Assembly: GCA_958346935.1 (NCBI GenBank)
Contig: CATVTM010000011.1
Location: forward strand, 1 to 39,096
Direction: 5' to 3'
Source of the DNA: an uncultured Collinsella sp.
GTDB lineage: Bacteria > Actinomycetota > Coriobacteriia > Coriobacteriales > Coriobacteriaceae
Length of the DNA stretch: 39,096 bases
Under the pieces are notes generated by a model. That model did not search any database and had not been told where the DNA came from. It was given only the letters and a program-made list of their open reading frames with translations. This document shows positions 19,824 to 26,511 of this stretch, piece after piece. Made by a program: the position numbers and the translations under genes. Each line of letters starts with the position of its first letter. The first letter of the stretch is position 1.

Positions 19824-21182
19824 ATGCATTTTTTCTCAGTAAGTGATCGTCGTTACTGCTTCGATGAGGTCACTCGCAATTGCTTTCAGGTTGACCAAGC
19901 ATCAGAAGATGCGCTTCGCATATTTGAAGCATCGGGAAGAACGGTCAACTCGAAGTTGCTAACAAAGTCACTTGCTGCGAAAGGCTACGACCAAACGACC
20001 ATAGCAGAACTTGAAGACGACATTGATGAGTATCAACGATTGTCTGAGCGGACTTTCTTAACAAAAGACACGCCTCGAAAACTTAGATCCATCGAACTCC
20101 ACGTTTCACATGCATGCAACCTTGGTTGTAGTTACTGTTTTGCCGGTAAAGGAGATTATGGAACGTCTCCTCTGCTGATGACAGACGAGATAGCCTTCAA
20201 GGCGGTCGACTACCTCGTCGCAAGTTCATCGGAAAACGAAACGCTTGCGATCGTCTTTTTTGGTGGGGAACCCATGATTAACGAGCCGCTGATATGGAAA
20301 ACGGTCGACTATTCAAAAAGAATATACCCCAATAGAAACTTTACCTATTCTATTACGACCAACGGAACGCTTTTGAATGACACTGCTGTGAATTCTTTCA
20401 AGGAGCACGGGTTTTCTGTTCTGATTAGTCTCGATGGTACAGGATGCAAGCACGATGCATCGCGCCCGTACAAGACGGGAGGCGGCTCTTTCTCCGATAT
20501 CGACAAAAACGTTCGTCGTTTTTCCGAGTCGTTCCCCTTCGGCGCAAGAGCGACCTTAACAAATAATAACTGTAACCTTGTTGAAGACTATCTTCAGTTT
20601 AAAGAGATGGGCTTCAGAAGGATTTACTTCTCGCCCGTGAGCTCATTCGATGAGAATATCAAACTCGACGAACACTCATTAAACAAAATCAGGGCGGGCC
20701 TAATAGATTTGGCGGATCAATATCTCAAACAGATTGATCAAGGGGAAAAGCCCTTGTTTAGAACATTGAAAACTGCAGTTGATTTGATTATGAGCAACAG
20801 GATCGCCTTTGTCGGATGCGGGGCTGGCAGGCGTTTTATTTCCGTGACTCCCGAAGGGGACGTATACCCCTGTCACAGGTTTGTCGGGATGATGCGATTC
20901 AAAATGGGCAACATCGTCACCGGAATTGACGAAACTAGGTATATTGAAAACTGGAGTCAGGGTGTCGAAAAAAGAATTGACTGTACGGACTGTTGGGCTC
21001 GGTCTTTCTGTGGTGGGGGCTGTAGCTGGGAGGCTGCAGACGAGCACGGCTACTTGCCCAAGAGTCTACACCCTGCATCATGTGAATATAGAAAAATGTG
21101 CTACGAGATGGCTTTTGACCTTATTTCCCGCCACTCATCTTCGCAGGAGAAAAATCAACGAGAAGCTACTGTATCGGAATAA
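19824..21182 (+). CDS. Radical SAM/SPASM peptide maturase
   Basis: A 452-residue radical SAM enzyme. An N-terminal segment (about 1-85, beginning MHFFSVSDRRYCFDE) resembles the peptide-engaging part of such maturases. The radical SAM barrel follows with CX3CX2C at Cys98, Cys102 and Cys105 (CNLGCSYC) and the GGEP motif (VFFGGEPM) for SAM. The C-terminal SPASM domain binds auxiliary 4Fe-4S clusters: VGCGAGRRF, TPEGDVYPCHRFVG, MGNI, then CTDCWARSFCGGGC and CEYRKMC. This SPASM pattern is that of the SCIFF maturase/QhpD/PapB group, which makes thioether bonds from Cys to other side chains. Start 19824 has GAGGAA 5 nt upstream, better than GTG 19794. Its substrates are probably the two Cys-rich peptides just downstream. 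GC content is lower than in the chromosome around it, a sign of transfer. Confidence 0.88.
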   Translation: MHFFSVSDRRYCFDEVTRNCFQVDQASEDALRIFEASGRTVNSKLLTKSLAAKGYDQTTIAELEDDIDEYQRLSERTFLTKDTPRKLRSIELHVSHACNLGCSYCFAGKGDYGTSPLLMTDEIAFKAVDYLVASSSENETLAIVFFGGEPMINEPLIWKTVDYSKRIYPNRNFTYSITTNGTLLNDTAVNSFKEHGFSVLISLDGTGCKHDASRPYKTGGGSFSDIDKNVRRFSESFPFGARATLTNNNCNLVEDYLQFKEMGFRRIYFSPVSSFDENIKLDEHSLNKIRAGLIDLADQYLKQIDQGEKPLFRTLKTAVDLIMSNRIAFVGCGAGRRFISVTPEGDVYPCHRFVGMMRFKMGNIVTGIDETRYIENWSQGVEKRIDCTDCWARSFCGGGCSWEAADEHGYLPKSLHPASCEYRKMCYEMAFDLISRHSSSQEKNQREATVSE

Positions 21183-21290
21183 GCGGTTCAGCGCATTGCT
21201 GTCACCATTGTGGAGGTGTTCGTTCTTCTGATTACCGTCTGCGAAGCTTATTGCTACGTTCGCCGAAACCATTCTAGAAATATGGTGAAC

Positions 21291-21319
21291 TAGACATCTT
21301 GGTTTGTTATACACAATAT
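21291..21319 (+). promoter_or_regulatory. Candidate promoter for the precursor peptides
   Basis: TAGACA (21291-21296; 5 of 6 to TTGACA) lies 17 bp before CAATAT (21314-21319), which is a poor -10. An internal promoter here would let precursor peptides be made in excess of the maturase, as is usual in RiPP loci. The 169-bp gap after the maturase fits such a role. Confidence 0.22.
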
Positions 21320-21351
21320 TGAGGTTTTTCTGCACTCAAAGGGAGGTAGTC

Positions 21352-21555
21352 GTGAAGCATATTCATCCGATTAATCCAGGAAGTGGCGACGAGGCAGGCG
21401 TGAAGCCGATGTCTTTTGACTGCCTCTTGGGCATTACTGACATCTGTACTGTTTATGATAAAGCAGATGGCTGTGGTGCATACGATTACTGCGACTATGA
21501 CATGGATGGCGGCAGCATCTGCGTTGTAGATCACTGTGGCATTGATCAAACGTAG
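21352..21555 (+). CDS. RiPP precursor peptide A, six-Cys, Cys/Asp-rich
   Basis: A 67-residue peptide starting at GTG 21352 with GGGAGG five bases upstream. It begins MKHIHPINPGSG, an unmodified-looking leader, and then has a core with six Cys (24, 32, 41, 47, 57, 62) and many Asp. Each Cys has an Asp a few residues later: C32-D36 and C41-D45 are CX3D, C24-D30 is CX5D, and C47-D50, C57-D60 and C62-D65 are CX2D. This resembles ranthipeptide precursors such as PapA, whose CX3D units receive Cys-to-Asp thioethers from a radical SAM/SPASM enzyme. It sits 169 bp after such an enzyme and 30 bp before a related peptide. The core aligns with peptide B as C..LG..DIC..YD.A..C...D.C..D...C. It is not a known SCIFF peptide. 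Confidence 0.75.
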   Translation: MKHIHPINPGSGDEAGVKPMSFDCLLGITDICTVYDKADGCGAYDYCDYDMDGGSICVVDHCGIDQT

Positions 21556-21585
21556 TCTCTAATTGGATTAAGGTGAGGAGCTGTT

Positions 21586-21765
21586 ATGAAGCATATCCAT
21601 CCTGTTGGTTCAAATGAACATCCTCCCGTTGAGCCTTGTTGTCTTGGAGTTGATATATGCAATTTTTACGACATCGCCGAGTGCCCTGTTGCGGATTGGT
21701 GCTATGTCGATAAAGAATCAAGCTGTGTTTTGCCAGCAGATTGGTGCGATCCAGTTGACGAGTAG
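21586..21765 (+). CDS. RiPP precursor peptide B, seven-Cys, Cys/Asp-rich
   Basis: A 59-residue peptide with ATG 21586 preceded by GGTGAGGAG. The first six residues MKHIHP are identical to peptide A, and the rest of the leader (VGSNEHPPVEP) is rich in Pro and Glu. Cys are at 18, 19, 25, 33, 39, 47 and 54. Cys-Asp pairs are C19-D23, C25-D29, C33-D37 and C54-D58 (all CX3D), C39-D42 (CX2D) and C47-D52 (CX4D). Both peptides share LG(I/V)..DIC..YD and an aromatic-Cys or His-Cys near each loop end. Two divergent precursors behind one maturase suggest a two-component peptide product or two independent products. It is easily missed because it falls under usual length cut-offs. Confidence 0.75.
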   Translation: MKHIHPVGSNEHPPVEPCCLGVDICNFYDIAECPVADWCYVDKESSCVLPADWCDPVDE

Positions 21766-21843
21766 TTTTGTGGCTAGGAACTATTTGGTCCAATTCAGAA
21801 TAAGATGGGAACAAATACCAAAATCTCGTGTCTGGGAGGAGTT

Positions 21844-21951
21844 ATGCCATTATTGCAAGGTCTCGTTGGATTAGCCTTTATACTTGCGTTATATCTGGCA
21901 CCTTTTTTAATTCTATTCTTCATTATCCGACTCTTTCTTCGGAGAAAATAG
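21844..21951 (+). CDS. Small single-span membrane peptide
   Basis: A 35-residue peptide starting at ATG 21844 with GGGAGGA upstream. It is almost entirely hydrophobic (LVGLAFILALYLAPFLILFF about 7-26) and ends with a positive RLFLRRK tail, so the C-terminus should face the cytoplasm. It has no Cys. It is the last gene before the operon terminator. Possible roles are an immunity peptide against the product, a small subunit of the exporter, or a membrane-acting peptide in its own right. No family is recognised. Confidence 0.55.
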   Translation: MPLLQGLVGLAFILALYLAPFLILFFIIRLFLRRK

Positions 21952-22015
21952 GAGTGTCACGCAAACATTAGCGTAGCTTTCTTCCAATATGAACCGAGCA
22001 TTGGCAAGTGGAATA

Positions 22016-22060
22016 AGAAGCCCGACCGTTCGCCACATGAAAGTGATCGGACGGGCTTCT
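22016..22060 (+). terminator. Terminator at the end of the RiPP precursor operon
   Basis: AGAAGCCCG (22016-22024) pairs with CGGGCTTCT (22052-22060), with three further pairs (CCG/CGG) inside, followed by CTATTT. It lies 65 bp after the small membrane peptide and stops plus-strand transcription before the convergent ABC gene. Confidence 0.65.
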
Positions 22061-22651
22061 CTATTTAACCCGGGCCGCCACCCATAGCGGCTTTCCAAGC
22101 GTATTCTCAGTGCAAAGCAATCGTCAGTTTAATCCTATGCGCTGATACCGCATTTCATTTGTTCGGCTCGAATTCTACGGCCTGGCAACCCTCGCACTCT
22201 CCGGCAAATGGATTGAACGCGAAGGCAGAGATGATGTGTGCGTGGACATCGAGGCTGCTGTAGGCAACATACTGGGACATGGACCCCCGCTGCGCGTGGT
22301 ATGCGGCCCGGCATATTCATTGCCGTCCAACCCCGTGTAGTTGCAGCAAAGGGTGGAACCTCAATGCTCAGCTCATGTTGTCCGTGGGACACGAGAATCG
22401 TAAGTACACTTTGGTGCGATTCTCACGCTGATACTGAGCCACCTGGAATAAGATACGTCGCGACAACACTTCGCTTCACCTCTGTCTCGACAAGATGACG
22501 TAGACTAAAGTTTCCTTTAGTAAGAGAACGAGAACTATATCTGAAAGCGTTGCGATGGCGTGAAGGCACCGAGTCCGAACCGCCTGAATGCTACGTGCAT
22601 CTGCATCGCCTTTTTGTTATCTCTGCCAGTTGGGTAGCACTACACTTGTCA
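22061..22651. other. Convergent spacer between RiPP operon and ABC exporter
   Basis: About 590 bp. Besides the small minus-strand frame at 22155-22280, it contains a perfect 7-bp inverted repeat ACTAAAG/CTTTAGT with a 4-bp centre (22504-22521) and a GC-rich stretch ending in CATCGCCTTTTTG (about 22550-22615), which could be a weak plus-strand terminator. No intact longer gene is seen. Composition is mixed, which suggests pieces of different origin. Confidence 0.35.
22155..22280 (-). CDS. Small CxxC-containing open frame, possibly a gene remnant
   Basis: A minus-strand frame encoding 41 residues begins MSQYVAYSSLDVHAHIISAF and ends CEGCQAVEFEPNK. The CEGC motif and non-random composition suggest real coding sequence. 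The upstream in-frame stretch (ICRAAYHAQRGS) has no start and is closed by TGA. Only GGGGG precedes the ATG. It may be the tail of a decayed protein or a third small peptide. I do not recognise a family. Confidence 0.3.
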   Translation of the reverse strand: MSQYVAYSSLDVHAHIISAFAFNPFAGECEGCQAVEFEPNK

Positions 22652-24304
22652 TCATTTACCCTGGTACATGCTGCCTAAATCCACTACCCCTTCTACCGCG
22701 CCGACCATCTCGTCATCGTGAGAGACAACGATGATCAGCTGGCTTTGCTTGTTGCGCTTAACATAGGCCGCAAGCTCGGCGCGGCTTACAGCGTCTAACC
22801 CAGTCGTGGGCTCGTCGAGTACCAAAACTGACGACTTGCGTGAAATCGCCGACCATAAGTACACTCGGCGCAGCTCACCGCCCGAAAGCGCGGAGCAACG
22901 TTTCCCGAGCAACTCCTTCACGCTGTTTTCCAGCGAAAGTAGGCCATCTACACCCCGGTGATAGGAAGAAAAGGGCGTGTCGAAATACTCTAACAGCTCT
23001 TTCACCGTTTCGTCCGGCGCGAAGCACGACTGTGGGCAGCACGATATCTCTCTCGCACGTATGTAATCCAAGTCGCATTCTTCGATTGGCACGCCGTTGT
23101 ATTTTACTTTGCCTTTCGATGAGTATAGCCCGAGCATCAAGTAAAGAAGTGACGTCTTGCCTCTTCCGTTTTCCCCAACTATGCAATATGTACCAGGACC
23201 GGAAAACTTGAAAGAAAACCCGCCGAGGACCTCTCGGACAGATCCGTCTGGAAGGGCAACCGAGAATTCCAAATCAGATACCGAAATGTCATTTATTTCA
23301 TCGAGTTTAGCTAAATCGGTCCGATTCCACCCCGATCTCTCCTTTTCTCTCGTCGCGATAGCCGTCCTATCCCATGATGCTTTGGCATCTTGATAGGATT
23401 TGAACAATGACATCATACTTTTCAAAGTCTTAAAGAGAACCGCGAAGTATGTACCGATGATAGTGTACTCGCCTATTGACATAGTTCCGTTAATGATTCG
23501 TACTCCGGAAACAACAAGTATCACCGCTTGAAACAACGCTGCGAAAAGACCATCGAGCGATGTCAGAGAATATGATAGTTTTCCGGAGCGCAAAACTTTG
23601 GGAAAATAGCTCTTAAACCCAGCGTCGAGCGCTTGTTCGCTCTTGCCGTACGAAGATGTCAGTTGAATGTTGAGAATCTGATTAAGCTGCGATGCAATTG
23701 CGGCGTAAAAGGCGCTGTCCGCCTCTTTCTTCTCATACGTGACTCTATACAAAAGTTTCCTCAACCCAGTAATTACACAGAAATACACGATGAGGAGAAT
23801 GATGGAAAACACCGCGAGAGTTGAATCAATTGACCATATGATAAGCAATACGATGGGAATGGCTACAATGGACAGCGGCGCACTGATAAAATTCGCCAAA
23901 ACGAAGGATGAGACCACGCTGGAGTCGGAAATAATCCGTTGCGTTGTATAGGCTGGATCGATGGTCCGACTCACCAAGTAATCGTCTCTTTCAAAACGCA
24001 AGACGGCCTCCCTGAGAAGATCAAAGGAAAGTCTCGTGGTTATGCGAATGGAAAGTGTTCCTGCAAAATAAGTAAAGAGGGTGGAGAAAACTCCTATTGA
24101 CGCAACCAGGAGCGCGAAGAGTACGGCGTCTCTTTCGCTGCGGTTACCGAGAAGAAAATCTAAGAATTTCCCGTTCACGTATGGCATGGCATAGGAGAGA
24201 GCGGTTCCAATCACCGTGATAGCAATGAAGACGAAAGCCCCTTTTGCTCTGATGAACCTCGAGAGAACGCATCGAATCAAGGAAGGCCCCAATCTACCCG
24301 CCAC
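22652..24304 (-). CDS. ABC exporter (fused membrane and ATPase domains)
   Basis: A 550-residue half-transporter. The N-terminal membrane domain (about 20-310) has about six spans. The ATPase domain has Walker A GENGRGKT (377-384), Q-loop CCPQS, signature LSGGE (473-477), Walker B LVLDEP (494-499) and the switch His529 in VVSHDDE. It lacks an N-terminal C39 peptidase, so it would export but not cut the leader. The start is uncertain: GTG 24304 has no good ribosome site and is closed upstream by TGA, and TTG codons just downstream are alternatives. It is convergent with the maturase operon and has the same lower GC. The likely job is export of, or self-protection against, the modified peptides. 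An unrelated lipid or drug cargo cannot be excluded. Confidence 0.85.
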   Translation of the reverse strand: MAGRLGPSLIRCVLSRFIRAKGAFVFIAITVIGTALSYAMPYVNGKFLDFLLGNRSERDAVLFALLVASIGVFSTLFTYFAGTLSIRITTRLSFDLLREAVLRFERDDYLVSRTIDPAYTTQRIISDSSVVSSFVLANFISAPLSIVAIPIVLLIIWSIDSTLAVFSIILLIVYFCVITGLRKLLYRVTYEKKEADSAFYAAIASQLNQILNIQLTSSYGKSEQALDAGFKSYFPKVLRSGKLSYSLTSLDGLFAALFQAVILVVSGVRIINGTMSIGEYTIIGTYFAVLFKTLKSMMSLFKSYQDAKASWDRTAIATREKERSGWNRTDLAKLDEINDISVSDLEFSVALPDGSVREVLGGFSFKFSGPGTYCIVGENGRGKTSLLYLMLGLYSSKGKVKYNGVPIEECDLDYIRAREISCCPQSCFAPDETVKELLEYFDTPFSSYHRGVDGLLSLENSVKELLGKRCSALSGGELRRVYLWSAISRKSSVLVLDEPTTGLDAVSRAELAAYVKRNKQSQLIIVVSHDDEMVGAVEGVVDLGSMYQGK

Positions 24305-24450
24305 AAAACATCAATCACTGATACCTTACACCTCAACACAACAGGAGCGAAGATTTGCCAATGAGACTGCTTTAAGATTGCCTTGGGCCAATACGATCTC
24401 AAGCTCTTCCTACAAGAGAGTCGGAATCGGACATCTCCTCCGACGAACCT

Positions 24451-24494
24451 GGCAATCGGGCGGTTGAAATATCTTTTTCAACCGCCCGATTGCC
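24451..24494. repeat. Perfect 19-bp inverted repeat (hairpin)
   Basis: GGCAATCGGGCGGTTGAAA (24451-24469) and its exact complement (24476-24494) flank a 6-nt loop (TATCTT). It lies 147 bp upstream of the ABC exporter on the minus strand and 126 bp beyond the end of the methyltransferase pseudogene. No T-run follows on either side. It could still stop transcription of the decayed gene or be a remnant of an element end. Confidence 0.7.
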
Positions 24495-24619
24495 ACAATA
24501 GATTTGAGCATCCGCCCACAAACGTCCGCGTTTTATACCCATCAAATCCTTTGCCTTTTGTCGTCTAGACTAGAAAAATCGCTCGAAATAACGCAACCGG
24601 CCTGCTCGCTTGAAGAAAC

Positions 24620-25323
24620 CTAAGCCCGTAACGTAGATGTGCAAACTTCCGAAACGCCTTGCGCGGCATAGTGCGTATAAACTTCGTCAACCGCCTCAGA
24701 AATATCTGAGTATCGCGCCGGGTCAAAAGCATACGATGTCGCAGCTATACCCTGCACCCATTCGGAACGCGGATTAATTGAATAGCCACACAGCATCATC
24801 ATACATGCATCTAGACCTGATTTCCCAAGTATCCGACGTATTGATGAGAGCATCGCGGGTCGCCCCTGCACCATCGTCGTCACCCCTATTAGCAGTATTT
24901 ACCGTTTTTCTCTAAATGCGTATCGCCACCCTTAAGAATACGAAGTGTTTTATCCAGACCCGATTGTCCTCCATCTCAAACGAAGGGATAAGGAATCTCA
25001 TCCGGAATCGGCAGTAACGGAGGATTCACAACGACAAGCGAAAAACATGAGTCATCTCTCAGAGGGGAGTAAAGGCTCCCCTCAAGCACCCTAGTTTCGT
25101 CATCCAAAGAGTTGATGGCAGTGTTTTTCTTACAAAGGTCGACAACAAAAGGGTTGATTTCTACAGATGTTACATCCATGCCACAGTTGGTAAGTATCAG
25201 GCCCTGTATTCTGGGGCCAGAACACAAATCGAGAGCCTTCCGTGCGCTCTGCGGTGTAAGGCGCCAATCTCAGCAAATCTGTCCCACAATACTGCGCTGA
25301 AGAACAAGACGGAACCCCTGAGC
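24620..25323 (-). pseudogene. Decayed class I SAM methyltransferase (HemK-like fold)
   Basis: Pieces of one methyltransferase are readable in order on the minus strand but are broken. The first (about 25323-25258) reads FRLVLQRSIVGQIC and ends at TGA. The next (about 25257-24985) carries LTPQSARKALDLCSGP (SAM motif I), VTSVEINP (motif II) and VVVNPPLLP (the NPP catalytic motif) up to TGA. After that stop the same frame continues DGGQSGLDKTLRILKG and then meets further stops. The remainder (24883-24620) is in a shifted frame and ends with the C-terminal part. At least three disabling changes are visible. The intact protein would be an amino-, protein- or small-molecule methyltransferase. It may once have been a tailoring enzyme, but this is a guess. 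Confidence 0.7.
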
Positions 25324-25463
25324 CAAACTCCCCTATACCTTATTAAGGCTAAGACAGGCAAGTTCACGCACCCGGCATATTCCAGAATAACATCCTATTG
25401 TTTTAGATGCTCTACAAGCATGAACAGCCGCGAATCGGAAAGATCTTCTAGTTTCGCCCCGAC

Positions 25464-26000
25464 TGACCGCCAAGGGCCAAAATGGCCCCTCCATCCCCGG
25501 GCGACTGGCTCTGGCGCGCCAAGGAGTGTCCCCAAGTGCCGGCAGAAAAGGAATGTCCCTATCTGCCGGCTAGAGGGCACCGAAGAGAATGGCGTAGGTA
25601 GTGGATTCGCCGAGCTTGAGCTCGTCGCCGGGATTGAGTTGGGCGGAACGGCCGGGCTCGACCTGAATGCAGACGCGCGTGGCCCCGTTTACCACCACGG
25701 TTCCGTTGGTGGACGACAGGTCCTCGACGTGCCAGGTATTTTGAGCATCACACCAGATGTGGGCATGGCGAGCCGAGACGTCATCGCCGACGTCGGTGAT
25801 ATCGCCCTCTCCCGTTGCCAGCGCGCCGATCTCGACACCTTCCTCACTCGGCTGAATCCAGCGCGGGGCACTCACCACAAAGCCGTTTTGCACGCGCAGC
25901 AGGCCCAACGGATGCGCCGGCGCGGGCTCGCGTTCGCCCGTGGTCGTCGACATGCCAAGCGAACGCGGTGTGGACGTGCCTCCGCCACAGGTCGCGTGCG
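25464..26000. repeat. Right copy of the FHA-gene direct repeat flanking the island
   Basis: Direct counterpart of 18728-19255 (see that entry). Here it is continuous with the complete FHA gene. Both copies also carry an 8-bp hairpin GCCGGCAG/CTGCCGGC just past the FHA stop, and boxes TGTCCCCAAGT and GTCCCTA related to the inverted repeat at 13034-13118. Confidence 0.8.
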
Positions 26001-26508
26001 CATAGTCGATAGCATAGGTCACCGAGGACCTGACATCTGCCGAGCAGCCCACGGCGACAAACAGCACCAGCACGGCTTCGGCGCGCTCGGCAGGCATAAG
26101 CTCTCCCGCCTGGGACAGACGATCGAGCGCGTTGCGATAGAGATTCGTATCCTGGTGACATTCCTCGAGCGCACGCACCATCGGTTCACCAGCGGGACCG
26201 CACACCATATTGATCACGGCCGTGGAGTCCATGGGATTGCGCTGGCGCAGCGCCAGCTGCGACATAATGCGCGCGGCCGAGGTCCCGTAATCGGCAAAGA
26301 AACGCTGCTGAAGCGTACCGACCGGCGCACGAACGATAAAGCGCGAGACCCAGGAGCGATCGGCGGCCCGGCTCTGAGGGCTGCGACCGTCGGCAAGCGG
26401 ACGGGACGAGAGCACCAAGCCGCACAGCTCGATATGACTCAGATGGGCCGCGCGTTTAAAGATGTCAAACATGGCCCCGCATGGGGTGAGCTCAACTTGA
26501 GATGCCAT
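25570..26508 (-). CDS. FHA-domain protein of the first kinase operon
   Basis: A 312-residue cytoplasmic protein. The N-terminal half (about 1-155) is an uncharacterised alpha-helical region, and the C-terminal part (about 215-312) is an FHA domain. The FHA phosphothreonine-binding residues lie in VSARHAHIW and SSTNGT. It is predicted to dock on proteins phosphorylated by the kinase encoded just upstream (stop at 26512, start 26508, no gap). ATG 26508 has AAGGAGG upstream. A hairpin lies right after the stop. A truncated copy of the 3' part lies at 18834-19307 on the far side of the RiPP island. The N-terminal half may bind another partner, which I cannot name. Confidence 0.8.
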   Translation of the reverse strand: MASQVELTPCGAMFDIFKRAAHLSHIELCGLVLSSRPLADGRSPQSRAADRSWVSRFIVRAPVGTLQQRFFADYGTSAARIMSQLALRQRNPMDSTAVINMVCGPAGEPMVRALEECHQDTNLYRNALDRLSQAGELMPAERAEAVLVLFVAVGCSADVRSSVTYAIDYAHATCGGGTSTPRSLGMSTTTGEREPAPAHPLGLLRVQNGFVVSAPRWIQPSEEGVEIGALATGEGDITDVGDDVSARHAHIWCDAQNTWHVEDLSSTNGTVVVNGATRVCIQVEPGRSAQLNPGDELKLGESTTYAILFGAL

Positions 26509-26511
26509 GAC

